Positions 33,403 to 41,717 of a DNA stretch of 64,000 nucleotides are shown here, piece after piece (the first letter of the stretch is position 1; each line of letters begins with the position of its first letter). Source of the stretch: Haloplanus sp. XH21 (lineage in GTDB: Archaea > Halobacteriota > Halobacteria > Halobacteriales > Haloferacaceae); NCBI RefSeq assembly GCF_023276355.1, contig NZ_JALLPL010000001.1:2108001-2172000 (forward strand). The letters are read 5' to 3'. The notes under the pieces were generated by a model. That model worked only from the letters and a program-made list of their open reading frames with translations, had not been told where the DNA came from and ran no database searches. The position numbers and the translations under genes were made by a program.

Positions 33403-34052
33403 CCACGGAGCAGGTTCAACACCTCGTCGACGACGCCAAGTTCGACCGCGACGACGTAGCGGTTCCTAGGCGTCAGCGTCGTCCCCGAACGGGCGACGCG
33501 TTCGCCCTCGTCGTCCGAGACGACGAGCGTACCGGAGGGAAACCGAACGTCCTGCAGTTCCTTCCCGGCGGCGGGTGCGCCCTCGGCCATCCGGATCTCC
33601 ATGATGTCGAGCGTGCCCGTCACGTCGGCGAGCGTCCGAACGCTCTCCCCCTCGATTTCGTTGACGGCCGTGCGCGCACCGGCGTGCTCGGGAAAGACCG
33701 TGGCGTCGACGAACCGGTCGTACTGCGCCTTGCGGCCGTGGTCGATGCGGGCGACCGTCCGGACGTCGTCTGCCAGCTCCGACGCTTCCATACAGACCGC
33801 CAGGTTCAGCCCCGCGTGGCCGGTCAGCCCAGCGATCACGTCACAGGATTCGACGCCGGCCTGCTGGAGGATATCCGGATTCGAGGCGTCACCCTGGACG
33901 ACGGTCGCGAGATACTCGTCGGCGAGCGCCGCACACCGCTCCTGATCGGCGTCGATCACCGTGACGGTGTGCCCGCGGTCGTCGAGCAGCGCCGCTGCCT
34001 GAAGGCCGACACGTCCGCCGCCCGCGATGATGATGTCGAGGTGACTGGTCAT
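33399..34052 (-). CDS. TrkA-type NAD-binding potassium-transport regulator
   Basis: A 217-residue protein with a TrkA_N Rossmann domain (IIAGGGRVGLQAAALLDD, then VIDADQERC) and a C-terminal TrkA_C domain (about 140-215, LDIMEIRMAEGAPAAGKEL). Such proteins gate K+ or amino-acid transporters by sensing nucleotides. It starts two bases after the permease stop, so both are likely one transcript. This pairing suggests a regulatory subunit of the transporter, though the permease has lost much of its membrane part. Confidence 0.88.
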   Translation of the reverse strand: MTSHLDIIIAGGGRVGLQAAALLDDRGHTVTVIDADQERCAALADEYLATVVQGDASNPDILQQAGVESCDVIAGLTGHAGLNLAVCMEASELADDVRTVARIDHGRKAQYDRFVDATVFPEHAGARTAVNEIEGESVRTLADVTGTLDIMEIRMAEGAPAAGKELQDVRFPSGTLVVSDDEGERVARSGTTLTPRNRYVVAVELGVVDEVLNLLRG

Positions 34053-34054
34053 GG

Positions 34055-34768
34055 TCAATCGGATGACTGTTGGGTCGTCGGTCGGTCGGTGTCGCCGCTC
34101 GGCGTCGACAGGAGTCGCGTGTGGACGACGTAGGCGACGCCGCCGAGCAGGATCCAACCGGCGCTGAGAACGAGCGCCCGCGGATCGCTCCGGAACAGAT
34201 GTCGGATCAGAACGCCGGTCAAGAGCAGATTGAGGCCGATGCCCACCAGCGGCGGGATGGGGTAGTACGGCAGTTCGTACGGCCGGGTCATATCCGGTCG
34301 CTCCCGGCGGAGTTTGATGACGGTGGCGTTGACGACGATAAAGGAGAGGAGAAAGAAGAGACTGGAGACGTTGCCGGCGCTCTGGGTGGGCAACGCCACC
34401 GATCCGGCCATCACCACGCCGCTGGCGAGGATGGCGACCAGCGGCGTTCCGTAGCGGTGGTGGAGTTGGCCGAAAGAGGGGACGAGTTGCTCCTCACGGC
34501 CCATCGAGAACGCCACGCGCGAGGCGGAGATGACCACGGCGTTGAGCGCGGTCAGCGTCGAGAAGACGGCGCCGAAGACGATGATCGACCCGCCGTTTTG
34601 CACGAGGGGAAGCCCCGTCAGGACGAAGATGCCCGCGCCGATCATCGCCCCCATGCTGATCATCGTCGCGTCGAGGAGGCCGAGGCTGGCCTCCGGCGAG
34701 CGCTCGCCGTGGCTGCTCACGGGGGCTTCCCTCCCGGCGATGCTGGCGAAACCTGCTTCGACAGCCAC
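34055..34768 (-). CDS. APC-family amino-acid permease, internally deleted
   Basis: A 237-residue product, about half the length of a normal APC permease. It keeps the first helix signature LLDATMISMGAMIGAGIFVLTG, but the frame passes directly into GSIIVFGAVFSTLTALNAVVISASR, a segment that belongs near helix 8. About 200 residues between them (TM2 to TM7) are therefore missing, in frame. The rest (SMGREEQLVPSFG through several helices) looks sound. It may be non-functional or a remodelled short form. The TrkA-type gene follows directly. Confidence 0.7.
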   Translation of the reverse strand: MAVEAGFASIAGREAPVSSHGERSPEASLGLLDATMISMGAMIGAGIFVLTGLPLVQNGGSIIVFGAVFSTLTALNAVVISASRVAFSMGREEQLVPSFGQLHHRYGTPLVAILASGVVMAGSVALPTQSAGNVSSLFFLLSFIVVNATVIKLRRERPDMTRPYELPYYPIPPLVGIGLNLLLTGVLIRHLFRSDPRALVLSAGWILLGGVAYVVHTRLLSTPSGDTDRPTTQQSSD

Positions 34769-34872
34769 TCGACACGGTCACGGCAGCCGCCGATATGTCC
34801 GCAGACCATCCTCCGACTGTCGGACTCGAGGGCGGCGGGACCAAGAAAGTGCGCGATAAACCGTCTGACGCA

Positions 34873-34880
34873 ACTTTATT
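34873..34880 (+). promoter_or_regulatory. TATA box of the 49-residue protein
   Basis: ACTTTATT is centred 29 bases before the ATG at 34906, supporting that short start instead of the longer open frame. Confidence 0.5.
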
Positions 34881-34905
34881 TGTGTGCAAGGCAGTACCAC
34901 GTCGT

Positions 34906-35055
34906 ATGGCACCGAACCACAGCCCATACGTCTTCCGCGAACCGATCGGGGACGACGGAGACGACGACGATCACCCGACGACCGAGGGCCAGGAGGTCGT
35001 CATCGTCGACGGGCAGGCGATGAGTTACCGGTGGTACCGGGGTCGTCGCCGCTAG
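34906..35055 (+). CDS. Small acidic-basic conserved protein (49 residues)
   Basis: The product opens MAPNHSPYVFREPIG, has an Asp run (GDDGDDDD) and ends with YRWYRGRRR. It is well preceded by a TATA box. I recognise the pattern of short haloarchaeal proteins with an acidic middle and basic end, but know of no function. It is convergent with the OsmC gene, which ends two bases beyond its stop. Confidence 0.55.
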   Translation: MAPNHSPYVFREPIGDDGDDDDHPTTEGQEVVIVDGQAMSYRWYRGRRR

Positions 35056-35057
35056 AG

Positions 35058-35456
35058 CTAGAAGGCGTCGCCGTAGACATCGATGTCGGCCGCGAGGCCG
35101 TCACGAAGCGCCGCGTCGACGTGACAGATATCCTCCGCACGCTCGACGATCTCGGCTAGCGTCTCGTCGTCGATGTCCGCTTCGACGTGGATCGCAAAGT
35201 GGATCGACGCGAGATCATCGTCGTCGTCGAGCGTGGCGTCGGCATCGATCTGTACCTTGCCGAGATCGTCGTGCCCACGCTGCTCGCCGCCGACGCGGAA
35301 CGCCGGGAGGAAACAGGAGGCGTAGGTCGCCACGAGGGCTGCGTTCGGGTTCGGGCCGTCCTGGTCGGTGGCGTCGATCGTGAACTCGAAGTCGCCGACC
35401 TGATTGACACACGCGAAGCCTTCCTCGCTGACGGTGATGGTTTCGATGTCACTCAT
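35058..35456 (-). CDS. OsmC-family peroxidase-like protein
   Basis: A 132-residue OsmC protein. The active-site pair is C48 in LVATYASCFLPAFRV and C111 in AEDICHVDAAL, with PNPNAALVATYASC the family core. OsmC enzymes reduce organic peroxides with dithiol donors. The second Cys context reads CHVDAAL where CPVSNAL would be usual. It forms a short divergent block with the MBL-fold hydrolase upstream. Confidence 0.88.
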   Translation of the reverse strand: MSDIETITVSEEGFACVNQVGDFEFTIDATDQDGPNPNAALVATYASCFLPAFRVGGEQRGHDDLGKVQIDADATLDDDDDLASIHFAIHVEADIDDETLAEIVERAEDICHVDAALRDGLAADIDVYGDAF

Positions 35457-35508
35457 TCCGTCGAAAGGAACGGCCTGTGGCGCCTAAATACTATCCCTCG
35501 ACCGAGAA

Positions 35509-36243
35509 CTACTTCTCGGCGTAGGGTCGCTCGAAGGCGAACGACTCGTCGCCGTCGAGGACGTACACCTCGGCGTCGGACCCGGTCGCTCGCACCTCGC
35601 GCTCGAACTGATCGATCTCGACTTCGATCGGCGGGAACGTGTCGTAATGCATCGGGAAGACGTGGTCGACGTCGAGCCAGTCGGTCGCGATGCCGGCCTG
35701 GGTTGGCCCCATCGTGAAGTGGTCGCCGACGGGCAGGGCCGCGGCGTCGGGTTCGAGATACGTCCCGATGACGTCGCGCATCTCCGTCATGAGACCGGTG
35801 TCGCCCGCGTGGTAGAACGCGAAGGACTCCTCGTCGGTCTCCTGGGTGGGGACCGTATCGCTGATGACGTAGCCGGCGGGCATCCCCGCGCTGTACTCGT
35901 AGTCCGTCGCGATGCCGTTTGAGTGGTCCGCGCGGTGCATCGTCACGTACGCGTCGCCACACTCGACGGTGCCGCCGAGGTTCATGCCGATGGTGTCCTC
36001 CATCCCGTGTTCGTCGGTGACCCAGCCGACGAGTTCGGGCGTGCCCACGACCGTCGCATCGGGGAACTCGGCGACATCCGCGACGTGGTCGGCGTGGCCG
36101 TGGGTCAAGAGGACGTAGTCCGGCGCCGGCACGTCGGACGCGTCCAGCGAAGTCTTCGGGTTGTCGAAGAAGGGGTCGATCAGCATCGTCGTGTCGTCGA
36201 CCGTGACGTGCCACGTGGAGTGGCCGTGCCAAGTGAGTTCCAT
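35509..36243 (-). CDS. Metallo-beta-lactamase-fold hydrolase (UPF0173 type)
   Basis: A 244-residue metal-dependent hydrolase. The H-x-H-x-D-H motif is THGHADHV, and further ligands are in [21 protein letters not shown] and [10 protein letters not shown]. It starts [13 protein letters not shown], typical of UPF0173 proteins. Substrate unknown. It lies upstream of OsmC on the same strand with 52 bases between. Confidence 0.9.
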   Translation of the reverse strand: MELTWHGHSTWHVTVDDTTMLIDPFFDNPKTSLDASDVPAPDYVLLTHGHADHVADVAEFPDATVVGTPELVGWVTDEHGMEDTIGMNLGGTVECGDAYVTMHRADHSNGIATDYEYSAGMPAGYVISDTVPTQETDEESFAFYHAGDTGLMTEMRDVIGTYLEPDAAALPVGDHFTMGPTQAGIATDWLDVDHVFPMHYDTFPPIEVEIDQFEREVRATGSDAEVYVLDGDESFAFERPYAEK

Positions 36244-36313
36244 AGTCGTCCGGAAATTGTCCCGAGACCACCGTCAAAGTTGCCCCTACGTGACGGCGTC
36301 CCGAACGAGGAAG

Positions 36314-36321
36314 GCTTATTT
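36314..36321 (+). promoter_or_regulatory. TATA box of the FAH-family gene
   Basis: GCTTATTT is centred 28 bases before the ATG at 36345 and marks a leaderless start. Confidence 0.55.
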
Positions 36322-36344
36322 CGTGGGCGGGTGACCCACACCCC

Positions 36345-37076
36345 ATGCGACGCGTCAGATTCCGCGATCCCGCAGGCATGGTTCGGTCAGGCGAGTGGCA
36401 CGGCGACGCCGTCAGTTTCGCCGACGACACCTACGACCTCGACGAGGTGACGCTGCTCTCGCCCTCGGACCCCTCGAAGATCATCTGTATCGGCATCAAC
36501 TACGCCGATCACGCCGAGGAGACGGGGATCGACGTCCCGGATCGGCCGATGCTCTTCTTGAAGACGCCGAACACGGTCGCCGCCCACGGAGACACCATCA
36601 CCCTCCCCGAAGGCAAAGAGCAGGTCGACTGGGAGGCCGAACTCGGCATCGTCATCGGCGAGCAGTGCCGCAACGTCGACGCCGCGGACGCCGAGAGCGT
36701 CATCGACGGCTACACCGTCGTCTGTGACATCTCGAACCGCGACGACCAGCAGGAGGAACAGAACTGGGTGCGCGGCAAGGCCTTCGACGGCGCCGCCCCG
36801 ATGGGACCCGTCGTGGCCGACCCCGAACACCTCCCCGACGACGCCGACGTGCAACTCCGCGTCAACGGCGAGACGAAACAGTCCTCCGACATCTCGCAAC
36901 TCATCTTCTCCGTCCCGGAACTCATCGAGGAGATCTCGAGTTACATGACGCTCGAACCCGGCGACGTGATTTCGACGGGCACGCCGTCCGGCGTCGGCGG
37001 CCTCGAAGACGGCGACGAGGTCGAAGTCGAGATCGAAGGCGTCGAAACGCTGCGATTCACGGCGCGCCGCGACTGA
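36345..37076 (+). CDS. Fumarylacetoacetate hydrolase family protein
   Basis: A 243-residue FAH-fold enzyme. The metal ligands are in DWEAELGIVIG (Glu, Glu) and VVCDISNRDDQ (Asp), with the family signature CIGINYADHAEETG at the start of the fold and MTLEPGDVISTGTPSGVG near the end. Such proteins hydrolyse or decarboxylate 2-oxo acids (fumarylpyruvate, oxaloacetate, 5-oxopent-3-ene-dioate). The exact substrate is not visible. It is monocistronic. Confidence 0.9.
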   Translation: MRRVRFRDPAGMVRSGEWHGDAVSFADDTYDLDEVTLLSPSDPSKIICIGINYADHAEETGIDVPDRPMLFLKTPNTVAAHGDTITLPEGKEQVDWEAELGIVIGEQCRNVDAADAESVIDGYTVVCDISNRDDQQEEQNWVRGKAFDGAAPMGPVVADPEHLPDDADVQLRVNGETKQSSDISQLIFSVPELIEEISSYMTLEPGDVISTGTPSGVGGLEDGDEVEVEIEGVETLRFTARRD

Positions 37077-37128
37077 TACGGACAACGATCCGCATACCTC
37101 CGCCGCCGTTTTTCTCCGCCACCGCAGA

Positions 37129-37157
37129 AGGCAAGCCATAAATTTAGGCTTGCCTAA
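37129..37157. promoter_or_regulatory. Putative DtxR/SirR-type operator around the TATA box
   Basis: Two nested inverted repeats overlap the promoter of the dehydrogenase pair. The outer arms AGGCAAGCC (37129-37137) and GGCTTGCCT (37147-37155) flank ATAAATTTA, which holds the TATA box (37138-37145). The inner TTAGGCTTGCCTAA (37144-37157) resembles the TTAGGY half-sites bound by iron-dependent DtxR-type repressors. The TATA box is 28 bases before the ATG at 37169. Binding here would block transcription. Confidence 0.6.
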
Positions 37158-37168
37158 TCCCTCACCGA

Positions 37169-37708
37169 ATGGATCTGACTCGACGGGACGCGCTCGCGGC
37201 GCTCGCGGCGACGGGCGCGGCGGTCGGCGGCACGGCGCTGCTCCGAGACGACGGGGACAGCGAGGCCACCGAGGCGGCGGTCCCCGACGACGCTCTCGCT
37301 AGCCTCGTCGCCGTCGCCCAGGTGGTCTACCCCGACGAGGCGACGGGTATCGAACCGTTCGTCGAAACGTACGTCGCGGGACGCCTCGACGACCCGGCAC
37401 ACCGCTCCGGCGTTCTCGACGCCGTCGCCGAACTCGACGCGACGGCCCGCGACTGGTTCGACGCGCCGCTCACCGACCTCGACCCCGAGACTCGTGACCG
37501 ACTGCTCCGTGACCTCGGCGTCGACGTGGCCGGCCCGAACCCCGATGGCAACCTCTCGGACCGGGTGCGGTTCTACGTCGTCAACGAACTCCTCTACGCC
37601 TTCTACGCCTCGCCGACCGGGGGTCGGTTGGTCGGCATCGAGAACCCCATCGGCCACCCCGGCGGGACCGAGAGTTATCAGCGCGCGCGAATGGAGGACG
37701 ATGGCTGA
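37169..37708 (+). CDS. Gluconate-2-dehydrogenase subunit-3-like Tat protein
   Basis: A 179-residue protein with an N-terminal twin-arginine signal (MDLTRRDALAALAATGAAVG) and a gluconate_2-dh3-like domain. Its PDDALASLVAVAQVVYPDEATGIEPFVETYV and NELLYAFYASPTGGRLVGIENPIGHPGG segments are typical. It probably helps the GMC subunit, encoded next with an eight-base overlap, to be exported and assembled. No haem-c subunit follows, so electron transfer would need another partner. Confidence 0.88.
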   Translation: MDLTRRDALAALAATGAAVGGTALLRDDGDSEATEAAVPDDALASLVAVAQVVYPDEATGIEPFVETYVAGRLDDPAHRSGVLDAVAELDATARDWFDAPLTDLDPETRDRLLRDLGVDVAGPNPDGNLSDRVRFYVVNELLYAFYASPTGGRLVGIENPIGHPGGTESYQRARMEDDG

Positions 37709-39335
37709 CGTGGATCGATCGCCGTCCGCGCGGGCGGACATCTGCATCGTCGGCGCGGGGCCCGCGGGCGCCATCGTCGCCGCCCGTCTCGCCGAGACGG
37801 GGCACGACGTGGTGGTCCTCGACGCCGGCCCACGCTTCGACCTCGACGACCGCACGGACCAGCTCGACGCCCACCTCCGACCCGGCGTGGATAGCGCGGC
37901 GCAAAGCGCCGCGGAAAACCGGCCAACGGCCGGTGATGGACTCTGGGGCATGGGCGGCGAGCGCGACGCCTACACCTCCAGCGGCCCGAAGGGCTACCCG
38001 CTCAACGCCGCCCGCGTCAAGGGCGTCGGCGGCTCGACGCTCCACTGGCAGGGGATGGTGATGCGCCTCCACGAGCGCGACTTCGAACTCGACTCGCGCC
38101 ACGGCGTCGGCGCCGACTGGCCGATCGACTACGGCGACCTGCGGCCCTACTACGCCGAGGCGGAGCGCGAACTCGGCGTCGCCGGCGCCGACGACAACCC
38201 CTTCGCGCCGCCCCGAGAGGAACCCTTCCCCCTCCCTGCCTTCCCGCCTTCCCACAGCGACTCGATCTTCGCGGAGGCCTGCGAAGCGCTCGAACTCCCG
38301 ATGCACTCCGTGCCGAACGCGCGCAACTCCGAACCCCACGACGGCGCGTCGGCGTGTGTCGGCTACGGCACCTGCAAGCCGGTCTGTCCCTCGGGGGCCA
38401 AATACACCGCGGAGCGCCACGTCGCCCGGGCCGAGGCCGCCGGCGCCCGCGTCATCGACCGCGCACCCGTTCAGCGACTCGTCCACGACGACGCGGGCGA
38501 GCAGGTCGAGGCCGCCGTCTACGCCACGCCCGACGGCGACGAACACCGACAGGAGGCTCGCGCCGTCGTCCTCGCCTGCGGCGGCGTCGAGAACGTCCGC
38601 CTCCTCCTGCTCTCCGCCTCCGACGAACATCCGGACGGTCTCGCCAACTCCTCCGACCTCGTCGGGCGGCACTTCATGGATCACTGCTTCGCGGGCGTCG
38701 GCGGCCGTATCGACCGCCCCACGCGACAGAACCACGTCGGCTTCAACACCAGCGAGTGTCACGCGCTCTACGACGGGGAGGACCCCCTGCCGGGCGTCAA
38801 ACTCGAATTCCTGAACTACGCCGGCCCGTCGCCCGTCATCGACGCCCTGCACGCCGAGGAGTGGGGGGACGCCCTGCTCGACTCGTTGCAGGACTCGTAC
38901 GGCACCCACCTCGCCGTCGGCGGCCTCGTCGAGCAGTTCCCCGACGCCGAGAACCGCATCACGCTCGACCGCTCGACGACCGACGACCACGGCAACCCCG
39001 TTCCCGAGGTCCACTGGTCGGTCGGGGCCGAGACCAGGGCGGCCATCGAACGCGCAAACGAGGTCCAGCGGGCCATCCTGGCGGAACTCGGCGCCGACAT
39101 CGACTGGGTGGTCGGCCCCGACGAAACCGGCCCGGCGTTCCACCACATGGGGACGACACGGATGGGCACCGACCCCGACGAGAGCGTGGTCGCCCCCGAC
39201 TGCCGAGCGCACGACCTGGACAACCTCTGGATCGGCGGCAGCAGCGTCTTCCCCACCGGCGGCGCCATGAACCCGACGCTCACGATCGCGGCGCTGAGTT
39301 GTCGCCTGGCCGACCGCCTGGATGCGTGGCTCTGA
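37701..39335 (+). CDS. GMC-family oxidoreductase (large subunit)
   Basis: A 544-residue FAD flavoprotein. The FAD-binding CIVGAGPAGAIVAARLAE is at about 14-31, GVGGSTLHWQGM follows, and the C-terminal GMC part has HMGTTRMGTDPDESVV and GSSVFPTGGAMNPTLTIAALS. A Cys cluster CVGYGTCKPVCPSGAKY sits near residue 220 and may bind an Fe-S centre or stabilise the fold. It likely oxidises a sugar, polyol or alcohol at the outer membrane face. The start overlaps the Tat-subunit stop, and the probable iron-dependent operator covers both. Confidence 0.9.
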   Translation: MADVDRSPSARADICIVGAGPAGAIVAARLAETGHDVVVLDAGPRFDLDDRTDQLDAHLRPGVDSAAQSAAENRPTAGDGLWGMGGERDAYTSSGPKGYPLNAARVKGVGGSTLHWQGMVMRLHERDFELDSRHGVGADWPIDYGDLRPYYAEAERELGVAGADDNPFAPPREEPFPLPAFPPSHSDSIFAEACEALELPMHSVPNARNSEPHDGASACVGYGTCKPVCPSGAKYTAERHVARAEAAGARVIDRAPVQRLVHDDAGEQVEAAVYATPDGDEHRQEARAVVLACGGVENVRLLLLSASDEHPDGLANSSDLVGRHFMDHCFAGVGGRIDRPTRQNHVGFNTSECHALYDGEDPLPGVKLEFLNYAGPSPVIDALHAEEWGDALLDSLQDSYGTHLAVGGLVEQFPDAENRITLDRSTTDDHGNPVPEVHWSVGAETRAAIERANEVQRAILAELGADIDWVVGPDETGPAFHHMGTTRMGTDPDESVVAPDCRAHDLDNLWIGGSSVFPTGGAMNPTLTIAALSCRLADRLDAWL

Positions 39336-39360
39336 TAGGCACCCGTTTCCCGCCCCTCTA

Positions 39361-39433
39361 GTAGCCTTTGTAAGTCAGCGCACACCTGATCGCACGCAGT
39401 CCGGCGATCAGGTGTGTACACAATTCCAAACGC
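39361..39433. repeat. Palindromic intergenic repeat, copy C
   Basis: It begins GTAGCCTTTGTAAGTCAGCG and ends TTCCAAACGC. Perfect 13-base arms CACACCTGATCGC (39381-39393) and GCGATCAGGTGTG (39404-39416) enclose a 10-base loop, ACGCAGTCCG. Copy D (60598-60668) matches over the whole length. The left flank TTGTAAGTCA is shared with copy B. It separates the GMC gene from hisC and could form a strong RNA hairpin. Confidence 0.85.
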
Positions 39434-39479
39434 CACTATATTGGCCACGCTTAAGCGTCACCGTCCGCATCCTCCACCC

Positions 39480-40562
39480 ATGCAACCACGCGATCTCTCG
39501 CACCTCTCGCCGTACGTCCCCGGTCGTGGCGCCGAGGAGGTCGCCCGCGAACTCGGGATGGACCCCGCGGACCTCACGAAGCTCTCCTCGAACGAGAACC
39601 CCCACGGGCCGAGTCCGGCGGCCGTCGACGCCATCCGGGAGACGGCCCCCAACGTCGGCGTCTACCCCAAGGCCTCGCACACCGACCTCGGCGACACCCT
39701 CGCCGACCAGTGGGGCGTCACGCCGGAACAGGTGTGGGTGACGCCCGGCGCTGACGGGGCGCTTGACTACCTCTCGCGGGCCTTCCTCGAACCGGGCGAC
39801 CGCATCCTCGCGCCCGAACCCGGCTTCTCCTACTACCGGATGAGCGCCCGCTACCACCACGGCGAGGTGGCGACGTATCACCTCGACAAGGCGGACGACT
39901 TCGCCCAGACGCCCGACACCGTCCTCGACGCCTACGACGGCGAGCGCATCGTCTATCTCACGACGCCGCACAACCCCACCGGGTCGGAGTTCGCTCGCGA
40001 GGACATCGAGACGCTGGCCGACGCCGTCGCCGATCACACCCTCGTCGTCGTCGACGAGGCCTACGCCGAATACACGGACGCCCCGTCGACCATCGACCGC
40101 CTCGACGCCTACGACAATCTCGCGGTCACCCGGACGTTCTCGAAGGCGTACGGCCTCGCCGGCCTGCGGGTCGGCTACGCCATCGTCCCCGAGTCGTGGG
40201 CCGACGCCTACGCCCGCGTCAACACGCCCTTCGCTGCCAGCGAGGTTGGCTGTCGGGCCGCCATCGCCGCCCTCGACGACGACGACCACCTCGAAACGAC
40301 GATCGAGACCGCGCGCTGGGCGCGGGAGTATCTCCGCGAGAACCTCGACACGCCGACCTGGGAGAGCGGCGGCAACTTCGTCCTCGCCGAAGTGGGCGAC
40401 GCGAGCGCCGTCGCCGAGGCCACCCAGCGACAGGGCGTCATCATCCGCGACTGCACGAGTTTCGGCCTGCCGGCCTGCGTTCGCGTGTCCTGTGGCACCC
40501 GCGAGAGCACGCGCGAGGCCGTCGAGGTCATCAACGACGTGCTTCAGGAGGTGACGGCATGA
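39480..40562 (+). CDS. hisC: Histidinol-phosphate aminotransferase
   Basis: A 360-residue class I/II aminotransferase that converts imidazole acetol phosphate to histidinol phosphate in histidine synthesis. It has the N-terminal SPYVPGRGAEEVARELG and LSSNENPHGPSPAA segments, the cofactor Asp/Tyr in VVVDEAYAEYTD, and the Schiff-base Lys in RTFSKAYGLAGLRVGY. A TATA-like GCTTAAGC (39449-39456) lies 27 bases before the ATG. The adenylate kinase gene overlaps its stop by four bases. Confidence 0.9.
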   Translation: MQPRDLSHLSPYVPGRGAEEVARELGMDPADLTKLSSNENPHGPSPAAVDAIRETAPNVGVYPKASHTDLGDTLADQWGVTPEQVWVTPGADGALDYLSRAFLEPGDRILAPEPGFSYYRMSARYHHGEVATYHLDKADDFAQTPDTVLDAYDGERIVYLTTPHNPTGSEFAREDIETLADAVADHTLVVVDEAYAEYTDAPSTIDRLDAYDNLAVTRTFSKAYGLAGLRVGYAIVPESWADAYARVNTPFAASEVGCRAAIAALDDDDHLETTIETARWAREYLRENLDTPTWESGGNFVLAEVGDASAVAEATQRQGVIIRDCTSFGLPACVRVSCGTRESTREAVEVINDVLQEVTA

Positions 40563-41077
40563 GCGACGACGGCGTCGACTACCGCGTCGCCGTCACCGGC
40601 ACGCCCGGCACGGGCAAGACCACGGCGACGACGCTGCTCGACACGCCAGTCATCCACCTCAACGACCTGATTCGAGAGGCGGGGCTCTGGACGGAACGCG
40701 ACGAGGAGCGGGAGTCGCTGGTGGCCGATCTCGACGCCGTGCGGGAGGCGCTCGGCGACTGGTCGGGCGTCGTCGAATCCCATCTCGCCCACCACCTCGA
40801 CACCGACGAGGTGGTCGTCCTCCGGTGCCGGCCGGACGTGCTCGAAGAACGCCTGCGTGACCGCGGTGCGAGCGAGGCGAAAGCGAGCGAGAACGCCGAG
40901 AGCGAGGCGCTGGACGTCATCCTCTCGGAAGCGGTCGAGCGCCACGGCACCGATCACGTCTACGAAATCGACACGACCGACCGGACGCCCGCCGAGGTGG
41001 CCGCGGAGATTGAGGCGGTCATCGAGGGCGAGCGCAATCCGAGCGCGGGCGAGGTCGACTTCATGGACTACCTATGA
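40559..41077 (+). CDS. Adenylate-kinase-like NTPase (AK6/Fap7 family)
   Basis: A 172-residue P-loop kinase. Walker A is VTGTPGTGKTTATT (about 13-26). VVESHLAHHLDTDEVVVLRCRPDVLEERL follows, then an R-rich lid. The start is HLNDLIREAGL, and the end EVDFMDYL is typical of the archaeal AK6 branch. It probably phosphorylates AMP and, by analogy with Fap7, may act in small-subunit ribosome assembly. It overlaps hisC and the following gene by four bases each. Confidence 0.9.
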   Translation: MSDDGVDYRVAVTGTPGTGKTTATTLLDTPVIHLNDLIREAGLWTERDEERESLVADLDAVREALGDWSGVVESHLAHHLDTDEVVVLRCRPDVLEERLRDRGASEAKASENAESEALDVILSEAVERHGTDHVYEIDTTDRTPAEVAAEIEAVIEGERNPSAGEVDFMDYL

Positions 41078-41673
41078 CCCTCGATCGCCTCCGGCCCATC
41101 GCGGAGCTCGTCCTCGATCCGATGGCGACGGCCGCAGACCGAGTGGGTCTCACGCCGAACGGCGTCAGCGTCCTCGCGTTCGGCTTCGCCGTCGGCGCCG
41201 CCGTCGGATTCTACGTCGCGACGCCCCTCGGATACGTTCTCGGTGCCGCTTGCGTCCTCGCCAACGGCTGGCTGGACCTGCTGGATGGCGCGCTTGCCCG
41301 CCTGCAGAACGTCGACTCCCGCGCCGGCGACCTGCTCGATCACGTCCTCGACCGCTACGCCGACATCGTCCTCGTCATCGGCCTCGCGGCGGGCATCGAC
41401 CGCTACGGCCTGGGGCTGCTGGCCGTCACCGGCGTCCTGATGACGTCGTATCTCGGCACGCAGATCCAGGCGGTCGGATTGGGGCGGGAGTACGGCGGCC
41501 TGGTCGGGCGCGCGGATCGCCTCGCGCTCGTCGGTATCACGGGCGTCGTCGCCGCCGTCGTGGGGCAACCGGTCGGCCCCCTCCCGGTCGTCGGCTGGCT
41601 CCTCGTCCTCTTCGCGCTCGTCGGGCATCTGACGGCGCTCCAGCGGTTCTGGGGCGCGTGGCACGACCTCTAA
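41074..41673 (+). CDS. CDP-alcohol phosphatidyltransferase (archaetidylinositol-phosphate-synthase-like)
   Basis: A 199-residue membrane enzyme with the CDP-AP signature D-x2-D-G-x2-A-R-x8-G-x3-D-x3-D at about 66-88 (DLLDGALARLQNVDSRAGD). Five or six hydrophobic helices surround it. The family joins CDP-archaeol to a polar head such as inositol phosphate or glycerol phosphate. Its place after the AK6 gene is one I have seen in haloarchaea. The head-group substrate is not clear. Confidence 0.88.
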   Translation: MTLDRLRPIAELVLDPMATAADRVGLTPNGVSVLAFGFAVGAAVGFYVATPLGYVLGAACVLANGWLDLLDGALARLQNVDSRAGDLLDHVLDRYADIVLVIGLAAGIDRYGLGLLAVTGVLMTSYLGTQIQAVGLGREYGGLVGRADRLALVGITGVVAAVVGQPVGPLPVVGWLLVLFALVGHLTALQRFWGAWHDL

Positions 41674-41686
41674 CCGCCGGGCGCAC

Positions 41687-41694
41687 CTTTTATC
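41687..41694 (+). promoter_or_regulatory. TATA box of the MBF1 gene
   Basis: CTTTTATC lies 28 bases before the ATG at 41718 and gives a leaderless start. Confidence 0.5.
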
Positions 41695-41717
41695 CCCGGC
41701 CACCCGCTAGGTCGGGT

